DNA of 33,402 bases from Pirellulales bacterium. GTDB taxonomy: Bacteria; Planctomycetota; Planctomycetia; Pirellulales; Lacipirellulaceae. The stretch lies in NCBI GenBank assembly GCA_022448345.1, contig JAKVCB010000029.1, positions 1-33,402 of the forward strand. The letters are read 5' to 3'. Shown piece by piece: positions 17,220-26,068 of the stretch (the first letter of the stretch is position 1; the number at the start of each line of letters is the position of its first letter). A program made the translations under genes and the position numbers. The notes below the pieces were generated by a model. That model searched no databases and was not told where the DNA came from. It saw only the letters and a list, made by a program, of their open reading frames with translations.

Positions 17220-18842
17220 GTGCCAGTGCCCTTCTCATGGGACAGAACATTGATCCTCTCTCGAGTTATGATCCGCAGTTGCCGACGGTCACAGTTTCGT
17301 CGGAAGGTGTCTGATTCCAGCGGGCAGGTGTTGACCGGTGCCAGCCTGCTGATGCGGATTCTTATTTTGCGCCGGTTGTTGATGCGTGAGGTTTTCACCG
17401 TCGGCGAAAAGCATATTGGGATTTTACTACCGCCATCCGTTGGGGCAGTTATCGTCAATGCTGCGGTAACCCTGGCGGGTCGCGTGACGGCTAATCTGAA
17501 CTATACGGCGACTTCGGAGCTTGTGAACGCTTGTATTGGAAGAGCCGAGATTAAGCACGTGCTTACGAGTCGTCGCGTGATGGAGAAACTCGACTTGAAT
17601 CTCGATAGCGAGGTCCTTTGTCTGGAGGATCTTCGTGACAAGGTGACCTGGCTGGACAAAGTGGTCGCAGCCATTGAAGCCTATTTGTTTCCGGCCGCAT
17701 TGCTTGACTGGTTGCTCGGCTTGAATCGAATCGATCTGGACGATGTGCTTACGGTCATTTTTACTTCCGGTTCAACCGGGGACCCCAAAGGGGTGATGTT
17801 GACTTACCGGAATGTGGAGTCGAATGTTGATGCCATCGCTCGGACGGTACGACCACAACGTGAAGATACGATTCTTGGGATTCTCCCATTCTTCCACTCC
17901 TTCGGGTATACTGTCACCTTTTGGGGGGCGATGGCGCTTGACCTTGCCGGGGCTTACCACTTCACTCCCCTCGACGCACGTGCGATTGGCAAACTGGCCA
18001 GGCAATGTCGCGCGACCATTCTCTTGGCAACGCCGACTTTCTTGAGATCTTATATAAAGCGTTGTCCAGCGGAAGACTTTGCCGATTTGAATGTTGTTGT
18101 TGTCGGAGCTGAAAAACTTCCCGCCTCGGTAGCAGACGGATTCGAACAGAAATTTGGTGTGCGTCCCGCCGAAGGCTATGGTGCGACCGAACTGTCGCCG
18201 CTGGTTTCGGTCAATGTGCCACACAGTCGGTCCGACTGTATGGCAGGAGAAGTGGATTTCAAGGAGGGGACCGTAGGGCGGCCAGTCGAGCATGTGAAGG
18301 TAAAGGTGGTAGATCGGGAAACGAGCGTTGATTTGCCCGTCGGACAGTCAGGCATGTTACTGGTAACTGGCACAAATGTGATGAAAGGATACCTGGGCCA
18401 ACCGGAGAAATCTGCAGAGGTACTTCGCGATGGATGGTATGTGACTGGTGACATTGCCACCATCGATGAGGATGGTTTCATTACGATTACCGGGCGAGAA
18501 AGCCGTTTCTCGAAAATCGGTGGTGAGATGATTCCGCACGTTCGAGTCGAGGAAACGATCCAGGAATGTGTCGCCGGCGAGAACGAAGAGGAGCCGCTGG
18601 TTGTGGTGACCGCTGTTCCCGATGAGCGGAAGGGAGAAAAGCTGGTCGTTGTGCACAAACCGCTCAGCAAGTCAGCCGAAGCGATTTGCGCCGAATTGGT
18701 GGCTGCCGGTTTGCCTTTGGTTTGGATTCCTGCAGTTCAGAACTTCATGGAGGTTGAAGAGATTCCGCTGCTGGGTAGTGGAAAGATTGCTCTCAAAGCA
18801 GTTGCGGAGTTGGCAAAGCAGCGGTTTGGCGCACCAGAATAA
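17220..18842 (+). CDS. AMP-dependent acyl ligase resembling the synthetase domain of Aas
   Basis: A 540-residue ANL-superfamily enzyme that should adenylate a fatty or other acid. Motifs are FTSGSTGDPKG (about 180-190), YGATELSP (about 319-326), GWYVTGD (about 405), GRESRFSKIGGE (about 425-436) and the C-terminal catalytic-lysine region LGSGKIALK (about 516-524). The sequence is closest in style to the C-terminal part of Aas, the acyl-ACP synthetase fused to a lysophospholipid acyltransferase, but no acyltransferase or transporter domain is present. The start is unclear. GTG 17220 is the first candidate and ATG 17268 (MIRSCRRS) is nearer to the conserved region. Neither has a good ribosome site. 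It converges with the gene at 18860, with 17 bp between the stops. Whether it loads ACP or CoA is unknown. Confidence 0.85.
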   Translation: MPVPFSWDRTLILSRVMIRSCRRSQFRRKVSDSSGQVLTGASLLMRILILRRLLMREVFTVGEKHIGILLPPSVGAVIVNAAVTLAGRVTANLNYTATSELVNACIGRAEIKHVLTSRRVMEKLDLNLDSEVLCLEDLRDKVTWLDKVVAAIEAYLFPAALLDWLLGLNRIDLDDVLTVIFTSGSTGDPKGVMLTYRNVESNVDAIARTVRPQREDTILGILPFFHSFGYTVTFWGAMALDLAGAYHFTPLDARAIGKLARQCRATILLATPTFLRSYIKRCPAEDFADLNVVVVGAEKLPASVADGFEQKFGVRPAEGYGATELSPLVSVNVPHSRSDCMAGEVDFKEGTVGRPVEHVKVKVVDRETSVDLPVGQSGMLLVTGTNVMKGYLGQPEKSAEVLRDGWYVTGDIATIDEDGFITITGRESRFSKIGGEMIPHVRVEETIQECVAGENEEEPLVVVTAVPDERKGEKLVVVHKPLSKSAEAICAELVAAGLPLVWIPAVQNFMEVEEIPLLGSGKIALKAVAELAKQRFGAPE

Positions 18843-18859
18843 ATTTCGAGCCTGGTTTG

Positions 18860-19801
18860 CTACTCGGTTGACGGTTTTGTTTCTGCTGGAGCTAAAGAAG
18901 CGACCTTTTTACTATCATCCTGACCAGCTTTCAGAGACTCTCCGGCGGCATAGCACAGTTTAATGAGTTCGTCGCGTGTGGCACCGTCCACTGCATCGAG
19001 TCGCTGGGAAAAGTTCTCTACGCCACGCGGATTTCGCTCGGCGGCACGTGAGAAGTTACTGACGAAAGTAAGGGTTTCAGTGAAGTTGTGGTCGGCAACC
19101 CGTGTGATAAGCGGCCGGATAGTTTTGGCAACCAGTTCTACTCCAACATTTTCAATGTCCAAAAAAGTGTCGAGTTGGGCCGTCACGTAGGTCCGGCCAT
19201 TGGTTTCGACCACCGAACCCGTTCTGAGGAGCATAACCGAACGTGCGCGAATAGGACGAGGAAGTGGTTTTCCCTGGAAACTACCTTCTGCAAAAATGAG
19301 GACACGGTTAAAAGCCTTGGCTCCCCACTCGGCACTCAGAAAACTGAATTGACCGGTTGTTCCCATGCCATCTTCGGCATAATACGTTTGTTCCCCCTGT
19401 CGTTGGACCTTGAATTTGCTGACACCCAAGGTCCGCCAGGTATCAGCGACCACTTCAGGGCGTTGCATCAAGAATGAAAAAATATTCGGATCGCAGTCGA
19501 TAACCCGCACGGGAAGTCGGCGATAAATGTTCGACTTTTTGCAGACACTTTGTACGGATCGACGCTGTTGAAGGGTGAGTTGTCGCCACGGAATTGCCCG
19601 TTTGGCCTCTTCTCGTGCCTGGCTCTTGGATGTCGCACCCACGGGATGGGCTGCTTGCACTTTGTGTTGTACGCATGCTAGCACCAATGGCGTTATGCCG
19701 ATCAGCACGCTGGTTGTCAAAGTCAGAAGACTGCGACCTGCAGCCAGGCAGTTGCGGTAGCGAACCGAACAGATCGCACCGAACCCACGGATCAATAGCA
19801 T
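18860..19801 (-). CDS. Exported protein of unknown function
   Basis: A 313-residue protein starting at ATG 19801. A hydrophobic segment at about 24-46 (LLTLTTSVLIGITPLVLACV) acts as signal or anchor. If the Cys at about 43 follows a lipobox-like VLAC, it could be a lipoprotein. The mature part has no domain I recognise. Notable stretches are RRLPVRVIDCDPNIFSFL, WRTLGVSKFKVQRQGE and YYAEDGMGTTGQF, which look conserved-type rather than random. The C-terminus is charged and Pro/Lys-rich. It is the only gene in its unit and converges with the AMP-ligase. A perfect inverted repeat lies 75-95 bp upstream (19876-19896). No function is proposed. Confidence 0.7.
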   Translation of the reverse strand: MLLIRGFGAICSVRYRNCLAAGRSLLTLTTSVLIGITPLVLACVQHKVQAAHPVGATSKSQAREEAKRAIPWRQLTLQQRRSVQSVCKKSNIYRRLPVRVIDCDPNIFSFLMQRPEVVADTWRTLGVSKFKVQRQGEQTYYAEDGMGTTGQFSFLSAEWGAKAFNRVLIFAEGSFQGKPLPRPIRARSVMLLRTGSVVETNGRTYVTAQLDTFLDIENVGVELVAKTIRPLITRVADHNFTETLTFVSNFSRAAERNPRGVENFSQRLDAVDGATRDELIKLCYAAGESLKAGQDDSKKVASLAPAETKPSTE

Positions 19802-20227
19802 ACAGTCTTTCCCCCCCGAGATTTGCTGCCTGAGTCGACCACGCTTCCGTATTGATGACCGGAGCGACTTTGCGGGTCCGATAAATTATTTCGGACAGTT
19901 TGGCCGTGGGGCGCCACCTAAAATGAGAGGACCCAAGAGAGAGTCGTGTACCACTTTGTTGATTTAAGAACGGCAGTTATTAGTGAACCGTGCGCGTAAA
20001 GAATAGACTTGGGGCGTTTTCAGCAGGACCGGCCCATTTCAAGCCCGGTTTGCTTCATAATCACAAGTCTTTCTGGAGCTGCAGTTGTGAGGGTGAGAGC
20101 CGCGCACGCAGAGAATAGCGTCGTTTCGGGAGCCCTCTTCCACAGATTGGCCATGACGTTTCTAGTGGCAGTCGGTAGTGACTTTGCTAGCAGTGGCTTC
20201 TTTCATTGCCGTCTGCTGGAGAGGTAC
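19802..20227. other. Intergenic, one inverted repeat
   Basis: This 426-bp stretch lies upstream of the 18860 gene and downstream of the SH3-domain gene, both on the minus strand. The only structure I see is GTCCGA (19876-19881) and TCGGAC (19891-19896) around an AT-rich 9-base centre, a possible operator or hairpin in the leader of the 18860 gene. A plus-strand open frame at 20009-20293 overlaps the SH3 gene and is not credible. Confidence 0.4.
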
Positions 20228-21706
20228 CTACCGTCGGAAGGAAGCATCGTCGAGTGGGGTGACTCGGCCGGCTGTGACCAACGTTTGGCGTAGATCGGGC
20301 AGGTAGGCTTGACGCCCAACGACTCCCACACGCTGCCCCAGAAACGGTTTGAGATTGACATCAGGCGTGGGGTTCACGAACGAGATGACCTTTCCTGTTC
20401 CATCGACCAAGGCGTATTGCGGTGCATTTGGACGCCCAGAGACCACAGGCTGCAGCAAACCTTCGGCCACGTAGCGACGATGCCGTTTGCGAGCTGATGG
20501 GGGGCGAGGCGAGGGCGTGCCCGAGATGTCGGGAAGGCCAAGGAACGACGGACTGGTAGCCATGGGATGGGGTGCGGGGTGAGTCTGTTGTGTTATTGCG
20601 CCAACGGCCAGCGGTGCCACATGGCCTTGTTGAGGGACAAGCAGATTCCTGCCGGAGAGTGTCTGGTGCCCGCGCTGCTGAATCTTTGCAAAACGGTCGA
20701 TTTTTTGGAGTACATACTGGGCAGCCTCTCGTTCAGAAACAGTCGTGGCCTTGTTTAGAAGCGATCCAGTTTGTCGTGTCAGTTCTTCCAGTTGCCAGGA
20801 GTTGCGCTGTTGGACGACCGTTTGTGAGAGTTGTAAATCGAGGCTGACGAGTTGTCGTGTGAAGTCGGGATCCAATTCTCCCACAGTTGTTGACAGTCCG
20901 CTGGTTGCGGGCGCAACTGGTTGACCCGCCGAGGTACTTCGCTCTGGCAAGGTGCTTTGGTCTTGCTCAGCTCCGGGCCCATTCAGAGAAGGCACTTCAG
21001 CGGTTGGCAATTGAGATGGCGTTGTTTCCACGGTCGGCGAGGCTGATGATGTGTCAGAAACCGCCAGCGTTGGGGGACGTTCCGTATTTTTGCCCTCAGC
21101 CGAGGAGGACTTATCGGAGGGGCGGTCGTGTGATGTTCGGGCTATCCAGCCCCCTTTGTTTTCAGCCGCTTGTTGCTGGAGGTCGGTGACCGGAACCTGA
21201 GGGATAACCGGTTCCGTTTCCAAGTCGCGAGCTCGCACATAGCGGAACTCACCCGAAGGTGGCGCAATCTGGTACCACCGTTGACCGTTTTGTTCCTCTT
21301 GGCCGACAATAACCACCTGTTCGTTTTTGTGGAATCGAATCTGAACGACTTGCCGTTGGTCGTGGTGGCGGCTTCCAATTCGAGAGGGGACATCATTTTT
21401 ATTGATTCGCCCATGTGTCGGATCGATCAACTCGATATGGCGTCCGAAAACCCAGCTGAAACTGTCCTCGGGTGGCCGGATGGCCAGCCACCCGCCCACA
21501 AGGTGCTGGTGAACTTCCACCTCGGCATTTTGAGCAATGGTGCCTGTTACGTAATATTCTTCCCCAGCTCCGCTGCGGACTTCAATGTCAGCAGTGGCTG
21601 CGAATGCTCGATAGGGCAATGTTGGTCCGGCGATCGAGATCCCACAGGTGGCAAAAAGTGAAACGAGCAAACCCAGCAAAAGGGTAATTTTTGTGTTACA
21701 ACGCAT
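20228..21706 (-). CDS. Exported SH3-domain protein
   Basis: A 492-residue protein. Residues 1-26 are a clear signal peptide (TLLLGLLVSLFATCGISIAG). A bacterial SH3 domain follows at about 33-95 (DIEVRSGAGEEYYVTG...GGWLAIRPP...FSWVFGRHIEL), and a second SH3-like segment at about 105-165 ends in RYVRARDLE. The middle (about 175-275) is Ser/Thr/Pro-rich and low in complexity. The last third is partly helical and ends with a compact stretch (VDGTGKVISFVNP...LGQRVGVVGRQAYL). Bacterial SH3 domains usually bind cell-wall or envelope components, so a periplasmic structural or sensing role is likely but unproven. AAGGAG lies 9 bases before the ATG and sits in a short palindrome (21716-21728). The gene is divergent from the Ser/Thr kinase gene. 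Confidence 0.8.
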   Translation of the reverse strand: MRCNTKITLLLGLLVSLFATCGISIAGPTLPYRAFAATADIEVRSGAGEEYYVTGTIAQNAEVEVHQHLVGGWLAIRPPEDSFSWVFGRHIELIDPTHGRINKNDVPSRIGSRHHDQRQVVQIRFHKNEQVVIVGQEEQNGQRWYQIAPPSGEFRYVRARDLETEPVIPQVPVTDLQQQAAENKGGWIARTSHDRPSDKSSSAEGKNTERPPTLAVSDTSSASPTVETTPSQLPTAEVPSLNGPGAEQDQSTLPERSTSAGQPVAPATSGLSTTVGELDPDFTRQLVSLDLQLSQTVVQQRNSWQLEELTRQTGSLLNKATTVSEREAAQYVLQKIDRFAKIQQRGHQTLSGRNLLVPQQGHVAPLAVGAITQQTHPAPHPMATSPSFLGLPDISGTPSPRPPSARKRHRRYVAEGLLQPVVSGRPNAPQYALVDGTGKVISFVNPTPDVNLKPFLGQRVGVVGRQAYLPDLRQTLVTAGRVTPLDDASFRR

Positions 21707-22065
21707 TTTTCAGGGCTCCTTGAAGGAGGCTGACAAGGATCAATCCAGCTTCGATTGCTTGCGGACCGGTCGTTAAACTCACCCATGCTTGAGCCCGGTC
21801 ACTGTTGGGCCCTCACCTGGGCCACGCTACAGCGGCTTGAATTTGGTCAGACGCGAGAATGGACTGCGGCTTTTACCCCAATTGGTTTATCTTCTCAAGA
21901 GAAGCTGTAGAAGGTACCGGCAACAGCCCCTGATTTTGAATAGATTAGTTTTTCTAGTTCTGTCCTTTCCGAGGTGCTACCATGCAAGCAGAATGCCCCA
22001 CGGGTACACTTTCTGGAAATTCGCCGGGTTTTAGGAGTTTGTCGTAATCGGGAACCGTATTGACC
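21707..22065. other. Divergent intergenic region
   Basis: This 359-bp stretch lies between the SH3-domain gene (minus) and the kinase gene (plus). It must carry both promoters. CTCCTTGAAGGAG at 21716-21728 is a palindrome that includes the SH3 gene's ribosome site, so a small hairpin could partly hide that site. No gene is visible. Confidence 0.4.
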
Positions 22066-23904
22066 ATGGAATTAACCTGGCTTGGCCCCTATAGACTCGG
22101 AAAAACCATCGGTAAAGGTGGGATGGGTTCGGTCTATGAAGCGACCGATACGACCACTGGCGAACGTGTCGCAGTGAAAGCGTTAAATCCACAGTTGGCA
22201 CAAACCGAGGGATTTCGTGAACGGTTCGATGCCGAAATCGAATCGCTCAAGACACTTCGGCATGAGGGCATTGTCCGCTTGCACGGTTATGGTGAGCAAG
22301 ATGGTATCCTTTTCTATTCGATGGAATTGGTTGACGGCACAAGCCTTGAAGAGGAACTCAAGACGGGGCGACATTTCAATTGGCGTGAGGTGGCTGAGAT
22401 TACGATTCAGCTTTGTCGTGCACTGAAGCATGCTCATGATCACGGAGTGGTTCATCGCGATATCAAACCAGCCAATATTCTGGTTGACGCTGACGACCAC
22501 GTAAAACTGGCAGATTTTGGTATCGCCCGTTTGTTTGGTAGCACGCAATTGACCACTGCCGGTGGAGTGTTGGGAACGGCAGATTATATGTCGCCCGAGC
22601 AGGCTGATGGTCGTCCTGTCACGGAACGTTGCGATCAGTACAGTCTGGGGGGGGTGATGTATGCCTTGCTAACGGGGCGGTCACCATTTCGCGCAAATAG
22701 TTTGCCCGAAATGTTGCAGTTGCAACGGTTCGCCGAACCAGAACCAGTGCGGCGTTATGCACGCGAGACTCCCGCCCAGATGGAAATTACGATTCAACAA
22801 CTCTTGTCGAAAGACCCAGCTGACCGCTTTCCCAATACGTTAGTCATTGCCCGGCATCTGGAGGCGATGCTCAAAGCGTTATCACGTCCGGGGAAAGATG
22901 AGTTTTTATCGGGCGAGGAGGTTGACGACACGGGAGCCGCAGCAGGAGATTCGGATAATGGGCTTTCGGTGACGCGATCGCAAGTTGTGAGCAGCAACGC
23001 CGTCGACCCCTCCGAACCTTTGGTCTCTGACAGTGATGTTCCTCCCGACGCACCTACGATGGGAGTGCCGTCTGATGATTCCATTGAGGTTGACGAAGAT
23101 CTTTCGTCGCTTACTGCAGACCATCCGGCCGAGGGGCGCGTCTCCGAGAAAAAAGTTGGCGAGCGCACCCGGTTTACAACGATCGAAGATGAAGTGCGCC
23201 GCAAGAGGCTTGCGGAACAAACGACCCGGAGGGGGCTGGCGGTCCAAGTAGCCGGATTCACTCTTGTTCTGGGTTGCATTCTGGCAGGTTTCTTTTACCT
23301 GGGGCGGCCCAAATCGGACGAGGACCTCGTTGAGCAAATTAATGCATCGGCTGGCTCTTCAGAGGTAGAAAAAGAAATTCGGGAATTCCTGGAGCGTTTT
23401 CCCGAACATGCCCGATATGACGAAATTGATAAATACCGGCGAAAACTTGACATCAACAAGCTTGAGCGAAAGCTCCTGAACCAGTCGCGCAATGCTTCCG
23501 GTTCTAACAGCCGACTGTTGCCCATCGAACGACATTGTCTGGCAGCTCTTGAGCTTGCTCGGCATAATCCCGCAGCTGCAGAGCAGATGTTTGCGGCAAT
23601 TCTGACCCTGGATAACAGCGCAATTTCCGGTCCTTTGGAGGGAAAGCAAGCCGAGCGCCGCGATGCTTGTTTGCAACTTGCCGCAGGACGCCAACGCGAA
23701 CTAAAGTTGGTGGTGGCCGATCTGGCTGCCCGTGAGAGGGAGGATTTACTAGAGAAACTGCGTCTTGCTAAAGTATTGGCTGTGGAAGAACCACAGCAAG
23801 CACAGGAAATTTATCAGGCCATCGTTATTCTCTACCATGATCAATCATGGGCAAACGAGATCGTTGAAAAAGCCCAAGCAGGACTCCAGGCACTCAATCC
23901 TTAA
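22066..23904 (+). CDS. Transmembrane serine/threonine protein kinase (PknB-like)
   Basis: A 612-residue Hanks-type kinase. The kinase domain fills about residues 8-270. It has the glycine loop GKGGMGSV (16-23), ATP-anchoring K38 (VAVKAL), catalytic loop HRDIKPAN (130-137, D132), DFG at D150 and the activation-segment end YMSPEQ. A disordered acidic linker (about 275-355) leads to one membrane helix at about 390-413 (FTLVLGCILAGFFYLG). A helical, charged region of roughly 200 residues would lie outside the cytoplasm. ATG 22066 is preferred; an in-frame TTG lies two codons earlier. All catalytic residues are present. hemL follows only 15 bp downstream, so the two are probably co-transcribed. 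The extracytoplasmic part has no PASTA repeats and its ligand is unknown. Confidence 0.93.
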   Translation: MELTWLGPYRLGKTIGKGGMGSVYEATDTTTGERVAVKALNPQLAQTEGFRERFDAEIESLKTLRHEGIVRLHGYGEQDGILFYSMELVDGTSLEEELKTGRHFNWREVAEITIQLCRALKHAHDHGVVHRDIKPANILVDADDHVKLADFGIARLFGSTQLTTAGGVLGTADYMSPEQADGRPVTERCDQYSLGGVMYALLTGRSPFRANSLPEMLQLQRFAEPEPVRRYARETPAQMEITIQQLLSKDPADRFPNTLVIARHLEAMLKALSRPGKDEFLSGEEVDDTGAAAGDSDNGLSVTRSQVVSSNAVDPSEPLVSDSDVPPDAPTMGVPSDDSIEVDEDLSSLTADHPAEGRVSEKKVGERTRFTTIEDEVRRKRLAEQTTRRGLAVQVAGFTLVLGCILAGFFYLGRPKSDEDLVEQINASAGSSEVEKEIREFLERFPEHARYDEIDKYRRKLDINKLERKLLNQSRNASGSNSRLLPIERHCLAALELARHNPAAAEQMFAAILTLDNSAISGPLEGKQAERRDACLQLAAGRQRELKLVVADLAAREREDLLEKLRLAKVLAVEEPQQAQEIYQAIVILYHDQSWANEIVEKAQAGLQALNP

Positions 23905-23919
23905 TGGAGAAGTTTAACC

Positions 23920-25257
23920 ATGCCTGACCCAACCCAGTCTGATGCATTTGCATGTCTCACCAGCGGATGCGAGCGAAGCCAATCGCTGTTTAACAGCGCC
24001 AAAGCACTCATCCCAGGAGGTGTGAACAGCCCTGCCCGCGCCTTTGGCGCTGTCGGAGGAGACCCGGTCTTCATCGAGCGGGCCGCGGGTGCTCATCTCT
24101 GGGATGTCGACGGAAATGGCTACATTGATTACGTCGGTTCCTGGGGCCCGATGATCTTAGGACACGCTTTTCCACCAGTCGTAGCCGAACTCCACGAAGC
24201 GGTTGCCCGTGGCACGAGTTTTGGAGCACCCACTGAGGCTGAAAATGAACTGGCCGAATTGATCACCGCTGCTGTTCCCAGTATCGAAAAAGTGCGCCTT
24301 GTGAATTCCGGCACAGAAGCCACGATGAGTGCGATTCGACTTGCTCGTGGTGCAACGGGGCGCGATTTGATTGTTAAGTTTGCGGGGAATTACCATGGGC
24401 ATGTCGATAGTTTGTTGGTCGCGGCTGGGAGTTCTGCCGCAACGCTCGCAGTTCCCAACTCACCCGGCGTTACCGCTGGGACAAGCCAGGACACGCTCGT
24501 GTTGCAGTACAACGATCCGGAAGGGTTAGCGCAGGCCTTTCTTCAACATGGGGATCGAATCGCCGCAGTGATTTTTGAGCCGGTAGCCGGAAATATGGGA
24601 GTCGTCCTGCCGACGCCCGAGTTTTTGACAGCACTTCGTCATGAGACCCAACGAGCAGGAGCCTTGCTTATTTGTGATGAAGTGATGACGGGCTTTCGCC
24701 TGTCCCTGGGAGGTGCACAGCAACGGTTGGGGATTCATCCCGATATTACTACGCTCGGAAAAATCGTCGGGGGAGGGTTGCCTGTTGGGGCCTATGGTGG
24801 ACGGGGCGAGGTGATGAACCACGTACTTCCTGCCGGCAAGGTGTTTCAGGCTGGAACCTTGAGCGGAAATCCGTTGGCGACGGCAGCTGGGATCGCCACC
24901 TTGCGGGCGCTCCGCGACCAACCTCCCTATGAACACCTCGAGTCGCTTGCTGCTCGTCTGGAAAAAGGACTTGGCCAGGCAGCTAGTCGAGCGGCGATTC
25001 CTCACTGGATTGCCCGTATCGGAAGTATGATCACGTTTTTCTTCAGCGAGGAACCAGTGACGAATTGGGATGTGGCCAGTCGGTGCCGCACGGACCTCTT
25101 CGCACGGTACTTTTGGGGGCTTCTGAATCGGGGCAGCTATCTTCCCTGCAGCCAGTACGAAGCAATGTTCATTTCTGCCGCCCACACGGAAGACGATATT
25201 GATCAGACGGTCGCTGCTGCCGAAGTTGTGCTGGCCGAGTTGAAGCATTGGCGGTAG
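23920..25257 (+). CDS. hemL: Glutamate-1-semialdehyde 2,1-aminomutase
   Basis: A 445-residue PLP-dependent class III aminotransferase-fold enzyme. It converts glutamate-1-semialdehyde to 5-aminolevulinate in the C5 route to heme and other tetrapyrroles. Signature segments are the N-terminal PGGVNSPARAFGAVGG, WGPMILGHAFPPV, VNSGTEATMSAIRLARG, NYHGHVD, the PLP-side DEVMTGFRL, and the lysine-bearing TTLGKIVGGGLPVGAYGG with K281 as Schiff-base residue. FQAGTLSGNPLATAAG is also present. The length is slightly above the usual ~430. ATG 23920 is preceded by GGAGAA at a suitable distance. It lies 15 bp behind the Ser/Thr kinase gene and converges with tsaB. No other heme gene is in the window. Confidence 0.96.
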   Translation: MPDPTQSDAFACLTSGCERSQSLFNSAKALIPGGVNSPARAFGAVGGDPVFIERAAGAHLWDVDGNGYIDYVGSWGPMILGHAFPPVVAELHEAVARGTSFGAPTEAENELAELITAAVPSIEKVRLVNSGTEATMSAIRLARGATGRDLIVKFAGNYHGHVDSLLVAAGSSAATLAVPNSPGVTAGTSQDTLVLQYNDPEGLAQAFLQHGDRIAAVIFEPVAGNMGVVLPTPEFLTALRHETQRAGALLICDEVMTGFRLSLGGAQQRLGIHPDITTLGKIVGGGLPVGAYGGRGEVMNHVLPAGKVFQAGTLSGNPLATAAGIATLRALRDQPPYEHLESLAARLEKGLGQAASRAAIPHWIARIGSMITFFFSEEPVTNWDVASRCRTDLFARYFWGLLNRGSYLPCSQYEAMFISAAHTEDDIDQTVAAAEVVLAELKHWR

Positions 25258-25295
25258 GCATCCGTCTTGCCCGTCAGTAAGAGTGAAGTTTTTAT

Positions 25296-25333
25296 CAGGA
25301 GATGGCGGGCCAATCAAAACCGCCAGTCTCCTG
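25296..25333. terminator. Strong hairpin between convergent hemL and tsaB
   Basis: CAGGAGATGGCGG (25296-25308) pairs with CCGCCA-G-TCTCCTG (25320-25333), 13 base pairs with one bulged base and an 11-base loop. It lies between the stops of two convergent genes, a typical place for a bidirectional terminator. No clean T-tract follows on either strand, so it may instead stabilise the 3' ends. Confidence 0.45.
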
Positions 25334-25375
25334 CGACCTTTAACGTGTCATATTGGCCAGGTTCTGTGGGGCGGG

Positions 25376-26068
25376 TCAGTCCGGACCTCTCCGTTCTTCA
25401 GCAGCGCTCAACCGGTAGTAATCGGGCACCAATTGCCAAAGGTCGTCCTCCTCCTTTCGGCAAAAGCGTTTCCAGGCGACCTCTCCAACATTTTTCGCAA
25501 CCGGTTGCCAGAGGTGTTGCTCGGTGATGTCAACTCCTCTGGGAAGGGAATCTTCGAGATGCGTAAGGCCAGGTCCCGTAACAGTCTCGCCTGGGGAGAG
25601 GCTCTCTATCCAAGCAGGGATGGCAATGATATGGGGCGGTTTGACCATGTCCCAACTGCCTGACTCAGCCGGTTCAAATCTGGCGGCAAAAAGCTCTTCC
25701 CGTTGGGCATCCAGCACCGTGTAAAGGGGCCCGGTTGTTGGTAGTACCTGGCTGGCCAGCACTTCGAGCGTGTTCACACCAAGGATCTTCGCACCGACGG
25801 CGTAAGCCCAGGTTTTCGCCATGGTCATCCCGATCCTCAAGCCGGTAAATGATCCCGGGCCGGCAGCAACGGCAACAAGATCAATGCTTTGTGGTGACCA
25901 ATCGACCTCTTCGAGCAGGTTTCCGGAGGAGGGTGCCAGGGTCCGCGCAGTCCGGTTGGTAGGGGGCAGCATTGCCTGGCCCGCTGTTCGCAACCCTTCT
26001 TGGCAACTTTCCAGCAAGGCAATTGATCCGCTCCGGCCTGAGGTTTCTACCGCCAGAATTCTTGTCAT
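25376..26068 (-). CDS. tsaB: tRNA threonylcarbamoyladenosine biosynthesis protein TsaB
   Basis: A 230-residue member of the TsaB (YeaZ) family, an ASKHA-fold protein that pairs with TsaD to make the t6A modification at position 37 of ANN-decoding tRNAs. The opening ILAVETSGRSGSIALL is the family's first phosphate-loop strand. AAGPGSFTGLRIGMTMAKTWAYA is its most conserved segment, and VLDAQREELFAARF also fits. I start it at ATG 26068 (MTRILAVE) rather than the TTG at 26095, because the family begins right at this point. It converges with hemL. The divergent spacer to the metallophosphoesterase gene contains a 17-bp tandem repeat. Confidence 0.92.
   Translation of the reverse strand: MTRILAVETSGRSGSIALLESCQEGLRTAGQAMLPPTNRTARTLAPSSGNLLEEVDWSPQSIDLVAVAAGPGSFTGLRIGMTMAKTWAYAVGAKILGVNTLEVLASQVLPTTGPLYTVLDAQREELFAARFEPAESGSWDMVKPPHIIAIPAWIESLSPGETVTGPGLTHLEDSLPRGVDITEQHLWQPVAKNVGEVAWKRFCRKEEDDLWQLVPDYYRLSAAEERRGPD

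Noticed and set aside
17117-17458. Minus-strand frame with repeated Cys-Gln-His peptides
   Set aside because: The peptide repeat is only the translation of the 15-bp DNA repeat, and the frame overlaps the AMP-ligase start.
20009-20293. 94-codon plus-strand open frame
   Set aside because: Its end overlaps the well-supported SH3-domain gene, and it shows no domain or ribosome site.
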